A stretch of 64,000 nt of DNA, from contig RSEF01000031.1 of the NCBI GenBank assembly GCA_003993805.1, forward strand, positions 21,279,178 to 21,343,177, written 5' to 3'. The notes below the pieces were generated by a model. That model saw only the letters and a list, made by a program, of their open reading frames with translations, ran no database searches and was not told the origin of the DNA. The stretch comes from Himantopus leucocephalus. Its lineage: Eukaryota > Chordata > Aves > Charadriiformes > Recurvirostridae. Positions 24,301 to 39,300 of the stretch are shown here, in pieces; position 1 is the stretch's first letter, and each line of letters starts with the position of its first letter. Made by a program: the position numbers and the translations under genes.

Positions 24301-27300
24301 CTACAAATCACTATGTGGGTTTTATTCCTTATTTCAAAAATGCAAATACTGTCTGTTTCAGTAACTGTAATTCTGTTTTTCTTAGAAGATTTAGTTGTAA
24401 CTTAATCTGTCTGGTTTTGATAATACCAAAGTTTTTATCCCTGTCGGCACTTAGTCATCCTCTAGATGGAAAAGGTAGAAGGCAGACCTCTGATTTATTT
24501 CAAATTAGACTTAATTGATAAGGGTAACATCTGTGTACAGTCCTGCTGGATAAACTGTGGCTCTAAAAAGGACTTTGTTCTTGCTTCTAAAAATATTCCA
24601 TAATTATGAAAGGTCTGTTGCTTTTTTTAATGTTTACTATAAACTGTGTCTTGAACTAGAGTCTTGCTATACAAAGATCATTTTTATACTTTCAGGTCCA
24701 TTGGGCCACGGCTTGTGTTGAGAATGACATTAGGAGCAGAAATTAGTAGCCAGCTCAAGGCTTCTTCATACATAGCATCAGGCCGAAACCTTTTGAGATG
24801 GGATCTGTCGCCAGAACAAATTAGAACAAGAACAGAAGAACTAATCAGGAAGACAAAGCATGTGTATGACACTGTCGGGATGCTTGATATTGGAGAAGTA
24901 ACACATGAAAATACTGTACGGGCCTTGGCAGATATAGAGATGGAATATGCAGGTTAGTGTACATTTGCTGTGATTCCTTCCATAGGGCATTCCATCTGCA
25001 CATAAAAAAACATTCAGAAAAGATAGTTGTTCCTTACAGTTCTGATCCATGCTGTTCTTGTGTAGAATGTGTAACAGCCTCTCAAGGGTCCTCTGGTCCT
25101 AATAATTTTCCAGGACCTCTTAGCAATATGTAAGATGATCAGTTACAAAGTTCTGCTGTTTTGTTCTAGAGACAAAAATAAGAATTAGCAAAACTGTGCT
25201 GTTGATCTCTTTGATGCATCCAGAGAACTGCATTGGTCACCTGTTTTCTTTTTGCATGTGAAGCTCCACAGTTACATTTTCTTTTCCAACAGTGTACAAC
25301 CGCTAGGGGACAGTGTGTAACAGTGTAGACTGCAGCGTCTGTGGTATGCATAGTACATTCAAACCTTATAAACAATGCCTTTTTCGGACACTGCAGAATC
25401 TGAGCAAGCAAGTCAAATGGAACAATGAAAAGGTTGATAAGCTCCTAGTGGAGACAATGTGATGGTTGAGAATGGGGGAATTTCTGAATGCTTTTTGAAA
25501 GCAGACTGCTTTACTTGCTCACTTTTGTATTATGGCCTGCAATGTCTTGACGAATCCAGGAACAGGTGTTGGTCATGCAGTCATATCCAGATTGTTCTTA
25601 ATTAATTATCAAGACATGGCAATATATGGATTGAGTTTAATGGTCAAACACAGGTCATTCAGTTAATTTGTTAATAATTGTCACTCAGAGGAGATGGGAA
25701 AAATAAAAATGTGTCTTGGGTGGCTTTATTTTGAAAAACCTATCACATGGTGGATGCATGACTCTCAAAAAATAGTGTAATAAAATGTCAAGTTCTTTTA
25801 AATCCTCTAAAAATCTGCAGTAGCAACAGAAGTGCTAAGAACAGCCACCTTGACTTGGAGCAAAATCTTTGCATAGCAGAAAAGAGCAGCCTGCAGCTCA
25901 AATTATTGTACTGTAATATTAGTCTGTCTTTCACATTACTTGGAATTACAGTTTAGGCACATCTAGTGAATTGACTGGTATTGATGCTGGTAGAAAGACT
26001 GAGTAATCTTCATCCAAACAGCTTCCTGCCAGATTCAGTTTTAATTGTACCAATGTATGTGGTATAATTATCATAAGCCTTTTCACCAAGGTGTAAATCT
26101 CTCTGCTTTAAATTAAATTAGAGGAAAAATCTCTTCGATTCAGAAAATAGTGGCCATCAGCTTTTCAGCGTAGCCACTAAGACTTGCATCTTCCAAGATG
26201 TACTATTTGTTCTTTACACGCTATTGCGGTAGTGGGTCATATTTAAGCTTTTAATGCTGATCTTCAAAGCTGTATCTGAAATTAGCATGACTTACTTGTG
26301 AAACAGTCCATGGCATATGATAAGAATATATTACCACAGCTAGACTTCCATTAGAACCTTGGATTTTTAAGTCCTGTGTGTTCCCTTCACATGTACATGA
26401 AAGACCTGCCCCAGTAACTGGAACTTATTCTCTGAAAAGACACAGATTTTATGTTTTACTTGGAAGCTGCCAAAATTCACTTCATAGTTTTGAAACATCT
26501 TGGCATGAGGACAGGAAGAGGGGCGGGGGAAGTTTCCTATGGACTTCAAGAACAACCATATGCCCATGTTTGCATTCCAAAGGTCTCTGAAGGGCTGAGT
26601 ATTTCAGGGCTTGATAAAACAACTTCAGATTACATAAAATTACAAAGCTTTAAATCATCCAAAATGTTGCTACTCTAAAACGTGCTTTTGCGGAGGTGAA
26701 GGGGAGTGAAATTCTAATTGGTTTTGAGTTATGTTAATTCAGCTGGTCATAATGATTAATTTCCATTTTGGCACTTCTATTCAATTATGCCATTATAAGA
26801 TGCAATAGTCCTTTAATAAGCAAGGATTTACTTAATCTCAAAAGTATATTCTAAAATAGTATTACTGAGCTTATGATCTCTAGAAGTTCAGAGTACGTAG
26901 ACCTCATCTTTTGTATTTGCCTTATCATTTCTCCTTAAACACAGAAGAGAAGATGGGGATTTGACACTCATAACAATGTAAAAATAACTTTGGGACAGAT
27001 GGGCCTGTTTGAAAGACTTGGAGCTTTTCACTTTAAAGCCTAACATGGAAGCATCTGTGCCAGCTATGAAACAATGTCAATCTCAACTTACAAATGGTTC
27101 ATCTTTCAAAAATCATGTATCATATTTATACACCTTTCTGTTGACTTTGTTGAAGTAAGAAGGTGAGATAACTAGGCTTGGGTAATAGTTTCTGTAAAAT
27201 GTTTATTTGTTATAATGGTGTGCAGTTTTGTCCTTTTACCTGTTCATTTTTGCATTATCTGTAACCACTTTTTTTCTTCAAGCCTTATCAGAAGTTGCTT

Positions 27301-30300
27301 TTGGTACTTGTTTCTATGTCTTCTATAAATATCAGAAGGGGGGNGGGAGTTCCTTACTTATCCTTATTGTTAAAGCATTTTTAGCCTTCTGTGTAAGTGT
27401 TCATTGCCTTTTATTTAAACAGTGGAAAGAAGCATGTTGGATTTTCCCCAGCATGTCTCACCTGACAAAGAGGTACGCTTAGCCAGTACAGAAGCTGACA
27501 AAAAGCTTTCTAATTTTGATGTGGAGATGAGCATGAGAGAAGATGTGTTTCAGAAGATTATTTATTTGCAGGTAAATCACAATGATATCTGCATAACTTG
27601 TAGAAATTTCAGCAGTGAAAAACTTTTCTCTAAAGAAGTTAGTATCCACAGCGCTTTTCAAGATCCGCGTCACTGTGTGTTTTTCCCCTGTGTCTGTACC
27701 AGTCAAGTCTTTCCAGTTGGACACTGCTATACAAAAAGGCTGTGGTTCTACAAAAACTTAAGCCAGTGTAACTTGGTGCTTCCACTCTTTGTGTCTTATG
27801 TCTATACGTGTGTCCATAGCTTTGACTTTTGTCTGATCTTCCAATGAGCTGGTATAAGGAAAATAAACTAGCAAGAGGAAGCCATCAGGAAAAATAATCT
27901 ATTGCTTTCTGCTGGCTGAGCTCCCTGAACTTGTTTGCCCAGAGCATCACCAAGAGGGGAGGAAGGAAAGAGGCAATATAGCAATATATTTAGGTTGGCT
28001 TATACTGCTTTTGAATTTGTGTCCAAAATTGTGCTTTATTGAAATTGTTGAGAATTTTAAATCTTAAAGTTGAGTTTTAAGTTATAAAAGTTAACAAGAA
28101 CACGTAACTGGGAGTGACATCCAAAATTACCTCTGTTGATCTGCTAATTATAGACAGCTACATTGTATACTCTTCCTCATATGTTGCTTAAGCCTCAAAA
28201 TAAAGCTAAATCAAAAAATATATTTACTCTTGAACTATTTCTATCCCTTTTGTGTTTCTGTTTAGCTTTCATTCTAATTGAGCACCTATAGGTACTTTAT
28301 ATTCTTCATTTGTACTGTTTATTTTGTAGCTCAAACAGGAAGAACATTTGTTTTCGTTCAAATGCATCTAGTGACATTTAGTAATAATTTTCCAAAAGTG
28401 TAATTTAAAGATAATTCAAGGAAGCTATCTAATATGAAAACTAAAATATGTACATTTGTCCATGCTTCAGATGTGAATCTTCACTTTCAACCCCACAGAT
28501 TTTTGACCTTCTTGTAATGCTAATAATATATTGCAGCACTATTTGTTGGAATCATCATTTGTGCTTTTTGCAGCATTGACTGGGAACCGGAATAATATTT
28601 GCAGCACCTTATTAAAGTGCCTTCCAATTTTATTGTCTTCTATCATTGTATTTTCTAGGCACGTTTTCAAGTGTTCTCCTCTAGCTGGGTATTGTTGTTT
28701 GTGTGTTTGGGGGGTATTTAATAGCCCCATTTTGAGGACCTTCTGCTGTGTGTTGGCAGATAGTGCCTTGTGTTGACACCCCATCCCCCCACCCCCCATT
28801 GCTATTAATTACATGGCTTGATATGTATTATTTGCTGAGATTTTTTCCCCACCCTCTGGTATAGGATACACAGATACAGGTATGGCAGATTAGCCCAAAA
28901 GGTGTATTTTTAATTTACAGTAATTTGTGATAGTAACTAGTGAAAACTGTTTGCTGTTACTTGCTAGTACTACTTTCTTATAATCTGTTTTTTTAAATCT
29001 TTATCATTTGGTGCTTTTCTACTTCATTTTCCTTTGCAACAATACTTGCCTTTCATAACAGGTACAATTGTTGCTTAAATCTCCATTTATTTTTTTTAGA
29101 GATTTTTCTTGACTTAACTCCAGCATGCAAGCATGTTTTAGTGTTAGTTTTCCAGAGATGCGACCTCTGAGCATCTGTCAACTTAATAACTATAAAAGTA
29201 GTAGCAGTTTTTGCTGTAGAACAGATGTGAAATTGCCAGTAGTGCCAGACTGATCAAGTCTTGCTATTTCTAAATGAAGTTCATGTTAATTTTTGCTAAA
29301 TTTCTAATGCCTTCTCCTGTTAGAAACCCTTAGTTGAAAAATCTGGTTCCACTAGCACATAAAAAAGGACTTCCACAAACAGAAATGTTTTGCTGAAGTA
29401 ATTTTATCACTTTAAAAGAGCCAGTAAAACGTTTTGATTAAACCATGTTTTTCATGGCCTCACTGAGGATTTAATGGTTCAGATACATGAATTCAGACTC
29501 ATGATCCTGCACAAGGGCCGGATTAAATTGTGGTGAGGAGAGTGAGGGCCCTCACACTCCTGTGTTATCTATAGTACAGTCAGTTCACTAAAAGATGAGT
29601 AAATCTGCTTCATCTCAGTGACATCCTGAATGGTTTTGCTCCCTTTAACAAGGCCTAAACTTCTCTAAGTTAACAACTGTTTATTATTTTCCTAAATTCT
29701 GCTTTATTTAAGAACTGTTGATGGTGGAAGATGTGTGAGGTTTTTGCATTTAATTAAGAAAAAAAAAACCCTGAAAATATACCAGTCTCTTTATTTTCCC
29801 CACGTATTAGGGGGGGGAAATCCTGCATAAATTTATTTTGTTGAATATGTTTCAGATCTTATTCTTTAGAAAACTTTTATTTTGCGGTCTGAAGCTTGGA
29901 ATAAAGGTGAATTTGGTAGTGTAACTATCATTTTAAATTTTATTTCTCCTAACATCTGCACATGTTGGCTAGCAGAGGCATGCTTAAGAATGTTGCCAAT
30001 CTTCTCCACCCACACACCCTCAGGAAACTCAGCCTGATGTAAACAGCTGCTGCGGTTTTTGTTCATGATATTCTAAGTAGGTTTTGTTTCTTATTCTGCT
30101 GGAAGATTTCTTCATGGAATAAGGTAACATGGTTGTCCAAAACAAATGTGGAATGGTATATAAAATCATCAACGACGACCATTCTAAAACTTCTGGAAAG
30201 TTCCAAAATTTTATGTGTGACGTATATTTGAAATTAGCACTTCTGTTGTGAAAATTGTTCATCAAGGAAACACAGGACGATGTAGACCATCCTGACCAGA

Positions 30301-33300
30301 CTGAATTTCAGAGATGACCATAGAGCATGCTTGGTTCCTGTGGCTGTGAGGTTTTACACGCTTGCTTATCCTTAAAGACCTGACAGGTCTTCTTGAATGT
30401 GTATCATCCTTATCTTAAGCCTGTCTGTGATGCAGAGAAATTTCACAAAGGCTAATATTAAGACTAGAAGCTATTGATTTCTTTGAAGTGTATGTAGAGA
30501 TGTATAGTCATCAAGAGAAGGGTGAAGCACACTTAATTTTCTCCTCCTTTTTCCCAAAACAATCTTCCTGTTTCTTAGCTGTAGAAGGAGCCAATATTCA
30601 CTGGCTTTAAGGGCTTAAAATTGTTGTTCGTGAATTCCCTTCTGCCTAAAATCTTTGCTGGGTTTGGGCTCAGATTTCCAGGAGCATGACAGTTCCATAT
30701 CCCCACCAAAGGGGCTGGGAGATCCCTCACAACACCTAAGTAACTCAGTGAGACTTTTGCAATCATCTGTCCCTGTTACTGTAATAAATGCAGTGTCTTT
30801 TTATAGAGATTAGAGTACTCTATTTTTTTCTCAGCCTTTCTATTTTTGAGCCTGGCAGCACAAGTAGCACGATATAAATGTTAATGTAGTGACAGTATCT
30901 GCATTTTTCACCTCTACCATTTTGAAGTCGTGCTTTTTCTATCACACTGGTCTTAGGTCAGAAAAAAGAACCCTGGAATTGGGGGTTGTCCAGTGGAAAA
31001 ACAATATGTGAAAATTCTGATTGTTACAAATATTTTTGTACTCAATATCACAGCATTGACGCTTCTGATGTAGTGCTTGGTAGCATAAACATCTTCATGA
31101 AGCTGCAGAATTTCAGGGAGTATTCTTTGCCAGAAGCAGAGCAGGAAGCCTGAGGGTCACAGGGAGTAGGGTTATAGCATTCTTTTTATCTTTGTGTTGG
31201 GAAATGTTCTGTGTGGCTTGCCTTACACATTTATCGCAAATTAAGATGGAGATGTGAGGTTTGACTTGTAGAGGACAGAAGGCATGATTTTCTTCACTTA
31301 TTTTCCTCCCAAAGGGGGATTTCCACCATTTACTCCTTTTATTTAATTAAAAGGAAAAAAAGGGCAATGGCCCAGTGCTGCAAAAAAATCATAGCCATGG
31401 TGAAGGCCACACCGTGCAACCACACATGCAACCACATGACTCAATCGTCATCAACTTTAGCTGTGTGATGACCTATAGTAGTTAGATCATTCTTTCATGA
31501 GTCCATGGATTCTTTTAAAAATCATCAGTAAACAGATAATATTAAACAGAAAAAATATTATCATTCATCATATGACAGTATTGGTAAACTAAGTTAAATC
31601 TGCCTGTTGCTTTAGAAAAGTTAGTTTATCACAAGGTAAAGAGATTGTTGTCATTTTTTTCACTGGACTTAGAAATTCTTGCATATAGACTGTTGGTATA
31701 TGTGTAAGATTTTTAGGCATAATTGTAATAATGCTTAGCAGTCTGGCTGTAGCATAATGCTACTGGGACTTCTGACTTTTTGCAGAGTGAAAGCAAGGCT
31801 AAACCATTCTAAGTTCTTTCAGGGTTCTAAAAACAAATCTCCACTAATTTTTTAATCCTATATGCAGGGCACTGGTGGGAGGAGACATTGTTTATGTGTT
31901 GTTGTGTGGATTATTTTTAAATTACAGTTGGAAAAATACCTGTTTCAGAGTTTTTATTCTTATTTATTTACTCTTAGAATACAACTAGGTTCCTGCCTCT
32001 TATTTTTTCTGTTTAAGGAAGAGAGGTAATTTGCACTGGCAGGTCATTAGTTGACAGCTGTACACAGTTGTGTAACTCTTTCATAAAATTTGCATGTTTC
32101 AACATCCTTACTTTTCAGAGGTGCTAGTCAAAAATTAATTGTATGTAGGTAAGCTGACAAGAGGGTTGCTAAGACAAGTCAGAGCGAATTCCAACATCTT
32201 CATATCTGAAAGTGAACTTAAATAGAATATGTCCTTTTTAACAAGGACTATAAGTTAACACCTTTTTTAAGTGTTCACATTTACATGAGGGAAGATAAAA
32301 TTAGAATGTGTACAGCATTATTTTCAATTTAGGACAAAATGGCAATTTTCTGAATTAAAAAGTTATGCTGTAATCAGTTTGAAGAAAGACCCTTACAGGA
32401 CTGATCTGTGTTCTGTTACAACCAGTATCATGCCTCTTAATGTTGGTTGCTTTTGGAAATGACCATTCAGGAATCTTCATAATGGCATAACTAGACATAG
32501 AAATACTGTTTTATTTGTTGTCACTGAATGATTTGTTCTGAAAGAGAAGATGCATATGCTCAGATTTTATGCTGTCTGATAAGGTTCATTGACACATCTA
32601 ATCTTTTGGGTTTTTTTAATCCCTGGAAGTTTTAAGGTACAGTTTTACTTTATAGAAATGTTTTTCTTCAAGTATGTATAATTATTTTAAAACCATGCTA
32701 CGTCAATGTAAGAATACTATTGTATGAGGGAACTGTTTTTGTTAAGTCCTTCACACTAAAATCTGGGATATTCCTTTTTTACTATAGTGGTGTTCTAAAG
32801 AACAATTCTGTTGAGACCCTTCTAACGCTTGGTATGTTTCTTATACCACATTGTAAATTTGATTATTCTATACTGTCATTTCAGCAAACCTGTGATCTTG
32901 AAAATGTAAAGCCTGAAACAAAGCGGTATCTAGAGAAATCGGTTCAAGCGGGAAAAAGAAACGGACTCCATCTTCCTAAAGAAGTGCAGAATGTAAATAT
33001 GGACTATTAGTTTATAAAGCAAAGGTGACAAACTGTTGAAGGGATGCTTGTATAGCTGTACTAAGCATATATTTGAACTCCGTGCTTTTGGACCTGCTTA
33101 ATTACTGCTCTGATCTTAACTATTCTTAGTTCCAGATCCATCCTTTAAACTTCAGTCACCTTAAGGTTTTTAAATTAATCTGTTAGACACTTACAGTGTC
33201 TGTCAGTGGATAGAGGTGGTATGCATGAGCTCTCTTAGCCTTCCAGAGTAAAAGCCTACCTGGAAGAGTTTTGTTATATATTGTGATTACAGAGAATGCC

Positions 33301-36300
33301 TAAATTAGATTGCTAGCCAAGAGACCTCTCAAAAACATTATTTGTGAGTCCAAGCTTCAAAAGTATGTATATTTGTTACAAAGACACAGCTGTTTTAATT
33401 TCAATTATTAATCAATGTTGTAAAACATGTCCAAGATTCTAGCATTTTGACTAAAAAGAACTTGAGGTAGCTTAAAGAAAGCACAATCCATGCTGAGAAT
33501 TTTGGCCCTGTTAAGGGAGGATTTGCACAAGCATATAAAAGCACTTACCACTTCTGAAAATCATGAAGTAAAATTGTCAACATCTGAGATGCTGGAATAA
33601 TTCTCTTTAAATTCTGAGTGATGTTGTATAACAATCTCGATTTATGAGACTTAAATAGACTTTACCTTCTGTAGAAAATAATCAGTCTTAGCCACATCCT
33701 TCAGTTAGTGGGAATAGTTTCATGTGTATTTGCATTGCTTAAGGGCAACTGATGCCCCTAAAGGAATTTTGAAATTATAAGGAGAGAGTAGTTGAACTAC
33801 ATTTAAGTAAAAACTTGACTAACGATAGTCTCTGCCAGTTTTTTTTTTTGTATTTGGTGTGTATTTTTCTACTGGTAACTTCTGTGTTTATGGGAACTTG
33901 CCAGTAAGGGGTAGAGACATGCTATGAGATACATTAGAAACTGTTTCAGATGGGTGAATATGAGGATTTTAAAAAAGGTTTTGGAATGGTCTTGTCTTGT
34001 GTCGGTATCCTCTTCTTTTTGTCATACCTGTACAATTCCAAAGGAATATTTGTCAGTAGGTTGCATACATTTTTACTCCATTGATTCTCATTGATTTTAG
34101 TGGATATTTTGACACTTAAAATTGTAATTTAGGCTTTCAAATAAAAGAAAATAATCAAACGTTAGCACATAATGGTGTTCAGAGAACATGTTTATGTGTT
34201 TGGTCCCCTCTGAGTTGAGAACACATTTGATATGTTGTCAGAGTGATAGCAACAATATTGCTCAGGACCCAAAGGAAGATAAAAGGGAGACTGAGGGAGA
34301 GTGCAGTATGATGCTACCTACAGTATGTTACTTGCTCAATGCTGATATTCACTGTCAGATAGTAGAGACCCTAGCTGGGAAAAGTGTAATACTAGTCCTG
34401 TGGAGGATAGTAATTGCCAAGTTTGATTTTTGTTTCTCCACTAAGTTCAGTTTGTACCTGATACAGGAAATAAAGACCATGAAGAAAAAATTGAGTGAGC
34501 TGTGTATAGACTTTAACAAAAACCTGAATGAGGAAAACACATTTCTGGTATTTTCTAAGGAAGAACTCGGTGAGTACTGTGCTTGCTCTTTCCATTTCTT
34601 CAACCTTCCCATTTTACTGGAGTAATCTTTTTTGGGCCACTGAATCATGAAGTTAGATCAAGTTAGATCGAGTGAAATTCTGACTGGTTTCCAGTCTTCT
34701 CTGTTTCCTTTTTAATCCTTCCCCAAAATCAGTTTAGAATCACCCTTTGCAGATGTTTGATTTGTTCACAGATTAATGCTTCCTGAAATGTTTGCCTTGC
34801 ATCAAGTTAGCCTATCTGTCCTACTTTTTTTTTTTTCTCATAACTTCACTCTTCTTTGCTTCTTTTCTCAGTTCTCCATCATCAGGCAATCCCCTGCGTA
34901 TTATATTCATTGCAGTTATTGGAAAAACATTTCTGTCCTGCAATACTTTTTAGCTACTTCAATCATTTAAACTGATCTAGAGATTTCATGTGACAGAGAA
35001 TTTGAGGATTCATTATCTGAAGGGAATGGCATAAAACATGCTTTAATAACGCCAGAGATTTTTTTTGTCGTATTCAGTTTTTATCTCGTAGCCTTACATA
35101 CATTTCTCTCATGTCACAAGTGTTTCCAATTTTTAGTTTGCTTGGTTGTGATTTGAAAAAGCTCTAGCAAATAGCTGTGAAAAGAGGTGTTATTTCTGTG
35201 GAGATTTCTGATGTCAAATTAGATTGCAGCAAAACAAATGCAACAATCTCACAAAAAGAGGGGGGAGTGGATAATTCTGGTAAATGTTGTTTATTAAATT
35301 GTGTTGTATAGAAGGCCTTCCTGATGACTTCATTAAGAGTTTAGAGAAGACTGAGGAAGACAAATATAAAATTACTTTAAAGTATCCCCACTATTTTCCT
35401 GTCATGAAGAAGTGCTGCATTTCGGAAACCAGAAGAAAAATGGAATCTGCCTTTAACTCTAGATGCAAAGAGGTATGTTGTATATTGACAGTTCTACAGG
35501 GTAATGACAGAGTTGCAAAATTGAGCTAGGCATTTAAATGTTAGATTTGAGATCAAATTTATTGTCAAGTACTACAGAAACAGTTCCTTGCTCCTGTTTA
35601 TTCTGATGTCTAAAGATCTTAGAAGTTGATGATCCACTCGTGTGTGTGTGTGTACGTATCTTAAAGTTACAGTGGTGCTGTTAATAGAAGTAAGATTTTG
35701 CTCTTTTGCCAAACTTCCCTACAGTGTTCTGCAGCTGCTTCCTGGCACTTTCCTCCCAGAGAAGGATGTGTGATTGTAGCTTCTGTAGTACTTTGGGATT
35801 CTTCAGAATAAGAGAGGTTATTTAGGCACGTGTTTTAATTATGAAATACATGCTATTAAATGTGAAATTAACACATTGCATATTGATCATAATTTTAATT
35901 AGATGTTAAAATTTTTTTTATAAAATGTTCATTTAACTATGTCAACAATAGCTGGAAACATCCCTTATAAAAAGAAGAAATAATTTTACAAATAATTTGT
36001 TTGATACTGATGAGACCAGGCACCTAGACGGGTACAAAAATAATAAGGATAGAAGTGTCGTTCAGGCAATTGTACCAACCATTCATTAGAGAACAACGGC
36101 AGAGTTGAGCTTTTGTACTAGAAGTGCTGGGAAATGTGAAGTGTACAAGATAAGATAAAATGGCACGAAGAACTGAACGCTCTTCAAGTCAGCACACTTA
36201 AAGGGATTTGCTTTTAAAACTGTGAGACAATCTTCGCGCCTAGTGCTTGAAAAAAAGGTTTTTCCCTGAGAAATCTCACTTTTCCAGAACTGGAGGTTAA

Positions 36301-39300
36301 CACAGTTATTTTTTCAGCTTCTCAAGGATCCTCCACCACATTTAGGTCAGGGCCTGGGGTTTTTGTGTTTCAGATCTTTCTCTGACTGCTATTGTCAGAG
36401 TGGCAAAAGAGGGAAATTTGCAAACAAGCTTTGAATGTTGGCACAATAGGTTTGCAGTCTGTCTTCACCACTACCAAGCAATTAAGCCTGCTGTCAGCCA
36501 TCTCCCTGTTATCTTTCATATTTAAATGATTCATAAAGGAAGTAAACTCTTTGCAACAGTCAAAGATTTGTTACTATCCTAAAAGGAAATGGTGTATCTT
36601 TTGATTAATTAAAACAGATAAATTATATTAGGGAGAGTAATGACTCAGATTAACTAGAAAACTAGCTACCTGCAACCAAATGTTGTAACAAAAAAAATTA
36701 CAAGAATCTAGATAAACTTATATTATTCTATATTTTTATCTAAAAATATTTCATTTTAAATGTTTGTTCTTTCTTATGATTACATGTGTTTTCTGATTTC
36801 ATTATACAAATTTGCCTCTTTTCTTTTTAAGGAGAACACAAAAATTCTTCGGCAATTGCTGCCACTAAGGGCAAAAGTAGCAGAGCTTCTTGGTTATAAT
36901 ACACATGCCAACTTTGTCCTGGAGGTAAACACTGCAAAGAGCACAGATAATGTAACAGCCTTCTTAGGTTTGTTCTTATTTATAAACAATACTTTTATAT
37001 TTGCTGTGGCAACATAACCCCTTGGCCAAGATAAACTTAAATACATAATTGGGTCACAGTGTCCATCACACTTAGACCGAAAAGGAACACTCTGTTGCCT
37101 CTGTTCTGGCATATATTTTTTTTTAAACCATAGCTGTACAAATGCAGTTGCTCCAAAACAGACAAAAATCTGAAAATAACTGCTCTGTGACAGCAAATAT
37201 AGGCAAGCTGTTATGTCTTTCTCTGCGCCAAAATGCATTTATCCTAATTTAGAACCAGAATTAACATGTGCAGCCTAAGCAATTTTATCAGTTCAAGAGG
37301 CTGCATCACAGTTGCAGCTTTTCATTCCCTTAGGTTAGCTGCAATTTTTTGTGCGTGTGTAGCCTTGGTGTCTTTTTCTGATACAACTGCAATGAAAGAT
37401 TACAGTATGTGATGATGCAACTTGCATGATCTGAATTAAAAAATCTGGAATGATAGATTAAATTTGGAATTCAAAAGCCCTCTAGTGGAATTTGATCTGA
37501 AAACAGAAATATCTTGAAAATTTTAAACAGAGCAGTTTAAGAATTTATAATCATCCTGTTGACCTCAGTGGGCCTGCTCTTCTGCGTAGAGTTAACCTCT
37601 ACTTTCTGGAATTATGTAGTTCCACAAGTAGCATGTGTTCCTTTATTACTGTGTCCTAAGACCATTTACGATTGTATATTGATATATTGTATAAATAACC
37701 CCCCCCCCAAATAATTTACTACAGCAATAAAATCTGTTTGGTGGAGGTTCACATATGCCTTTTCCTTCACCTGTAATTCTGTCGCATTTCTCCCGTTGTG
37801 TTGTGACCTCAGCCCCATTTTTGACAATACCAATTATCTGTATGTTTGTCAATGATTACAACACTTAATTTTGATTGATAATTAAATGTTAGAATTACCT
37901 GATTTTTTTAAGTGTACTTAAAGTACTTTGGACTATTTTCTATCCATTATACTTCTGTCATTCTGAGTAGGCTTATATAATACTGTGTTTTTTTCATTCG
38001 TTTTGAAGGTTAATTAATTTAGCAGTTACTGTTGTGACTTTAACTTTTACAGTATGAGATCATATACACTTCTATTCATAAATACCATGTTTCATTGCAA
38101 TTCTTGTAGAGGGAGAATGTTCATCAAATTGTCAGCTTTAATTTAGTTCTTTTGATACATCCTCAGCTACAAGCATGACAGTATGATTTCCTCTACTTTA
38201 GTCATATAGATTTATTTTTTAAATCAAGGTTCATAAGCTGATCTTATGGCTAGGAAGAAAAGCATTCTGTCCTATGACATATTCTGAATTTAGCATAATA
38301 TGAGCTGCAATCAGTATTTCAGTCATGTAAATGCATATAATACCTTACAGCCTACCTAGAAATAGGAGTGGCAATTCCTGAATATTACGCTCTAGATACC
38401 AATAGTGAACAATAACCTGAATTCTTAAGGAAGAAAAAAGTGGTAGTCCAGAAATACTTACAAGAGAATAACTACAGTATGTACTTTATGGGAGTTTCAG
38501 TAAGCTTAAATATTTTTATATTAAATGTATTGGATTCATAGTGCTATGACCCTTTCTTGTCCAAGAAAAGCTATATTGGAAAAAATTGGAATCATAGAGA
38601 TTAATATCCAGTGGCTTTGGTAGTCTAGAAGCTAGCCATCATATAAGCAAGAACTCTTAGTCTCTTGGTTTTTTATAGGACTTTAGCTAGAAGTAGATCA
38701 TAATCTGTTTTGAAAAGTTTTGGAAGAAAAAGTAGTGTTTGAATTTCGTGTTGCACTTCCAGTAACTAATTGTAGTTGTAGTCTTCAGCTGTTTCTGCAG
38801 AAACACATCAAGGCAGCTGAAATTACATGAAGTAAAATCAAAGGCTTCAAGCAAAAGTGTGTGGTGTTACTTTCCATTTCTGTCTTTGAAAAAGTCTAAA
38901 TTTACCAAAACCCTTCACAGTATTGCTAGCCCTATCTGGACTCCTGTATTATTTATAGCATGCCTGCAATTAAAACTCGTTAAGACAAGAAAGCAGACAG
39001 TTTGCTTGCTGTTATCCAACAAATGGAAAATTCTAGCATCCACTTTTGGGGCATGTGCTTGAAGTTATGAGTATATTTTATAGGAATACGCGTTATAGTA
39101 AAGAACACAGAAGCTGATTACAAGGCAATCTTTGTTTCAGATGATTTGAGTAAGAAGCTGAAGCCATTGGTTGAGGAAGAAAGGGAATTTATTCTAGATT
39201 TGAAGAAAAAGGAGTGTAAAGAAAGAAACTTTGATTATGATGGAAGAATCAATGCATGGGATCTTCATTATTATATGAACAAAACAGAAGAGCTGAAGTA

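Larger units (their letters stand above)
12385..24695 (+). other. NLN: NLN intron 1
   Basis: Intron of 12.3 kb. The first 350 bp are still CpG island. Beyond that it is AT-rich, with three antisense LINE remnants listed separately (15270-16200, 20340-20650, 21180-21430). Many short open frames exist (for example 16348-16548, 21483-21671, 23013-23363, 24179-24364) but none shows a known family or good flanking splice sites. Confidence 0.85.

Noticed and set aside
24179..24364. 61-codon frame with a hydrophobic segment just before NLN exon 2
   Set aside because: Not in the NLN transcript by phase or homology, with no splice context and no family. The hydrophobic run is expected from T-rich DNA.
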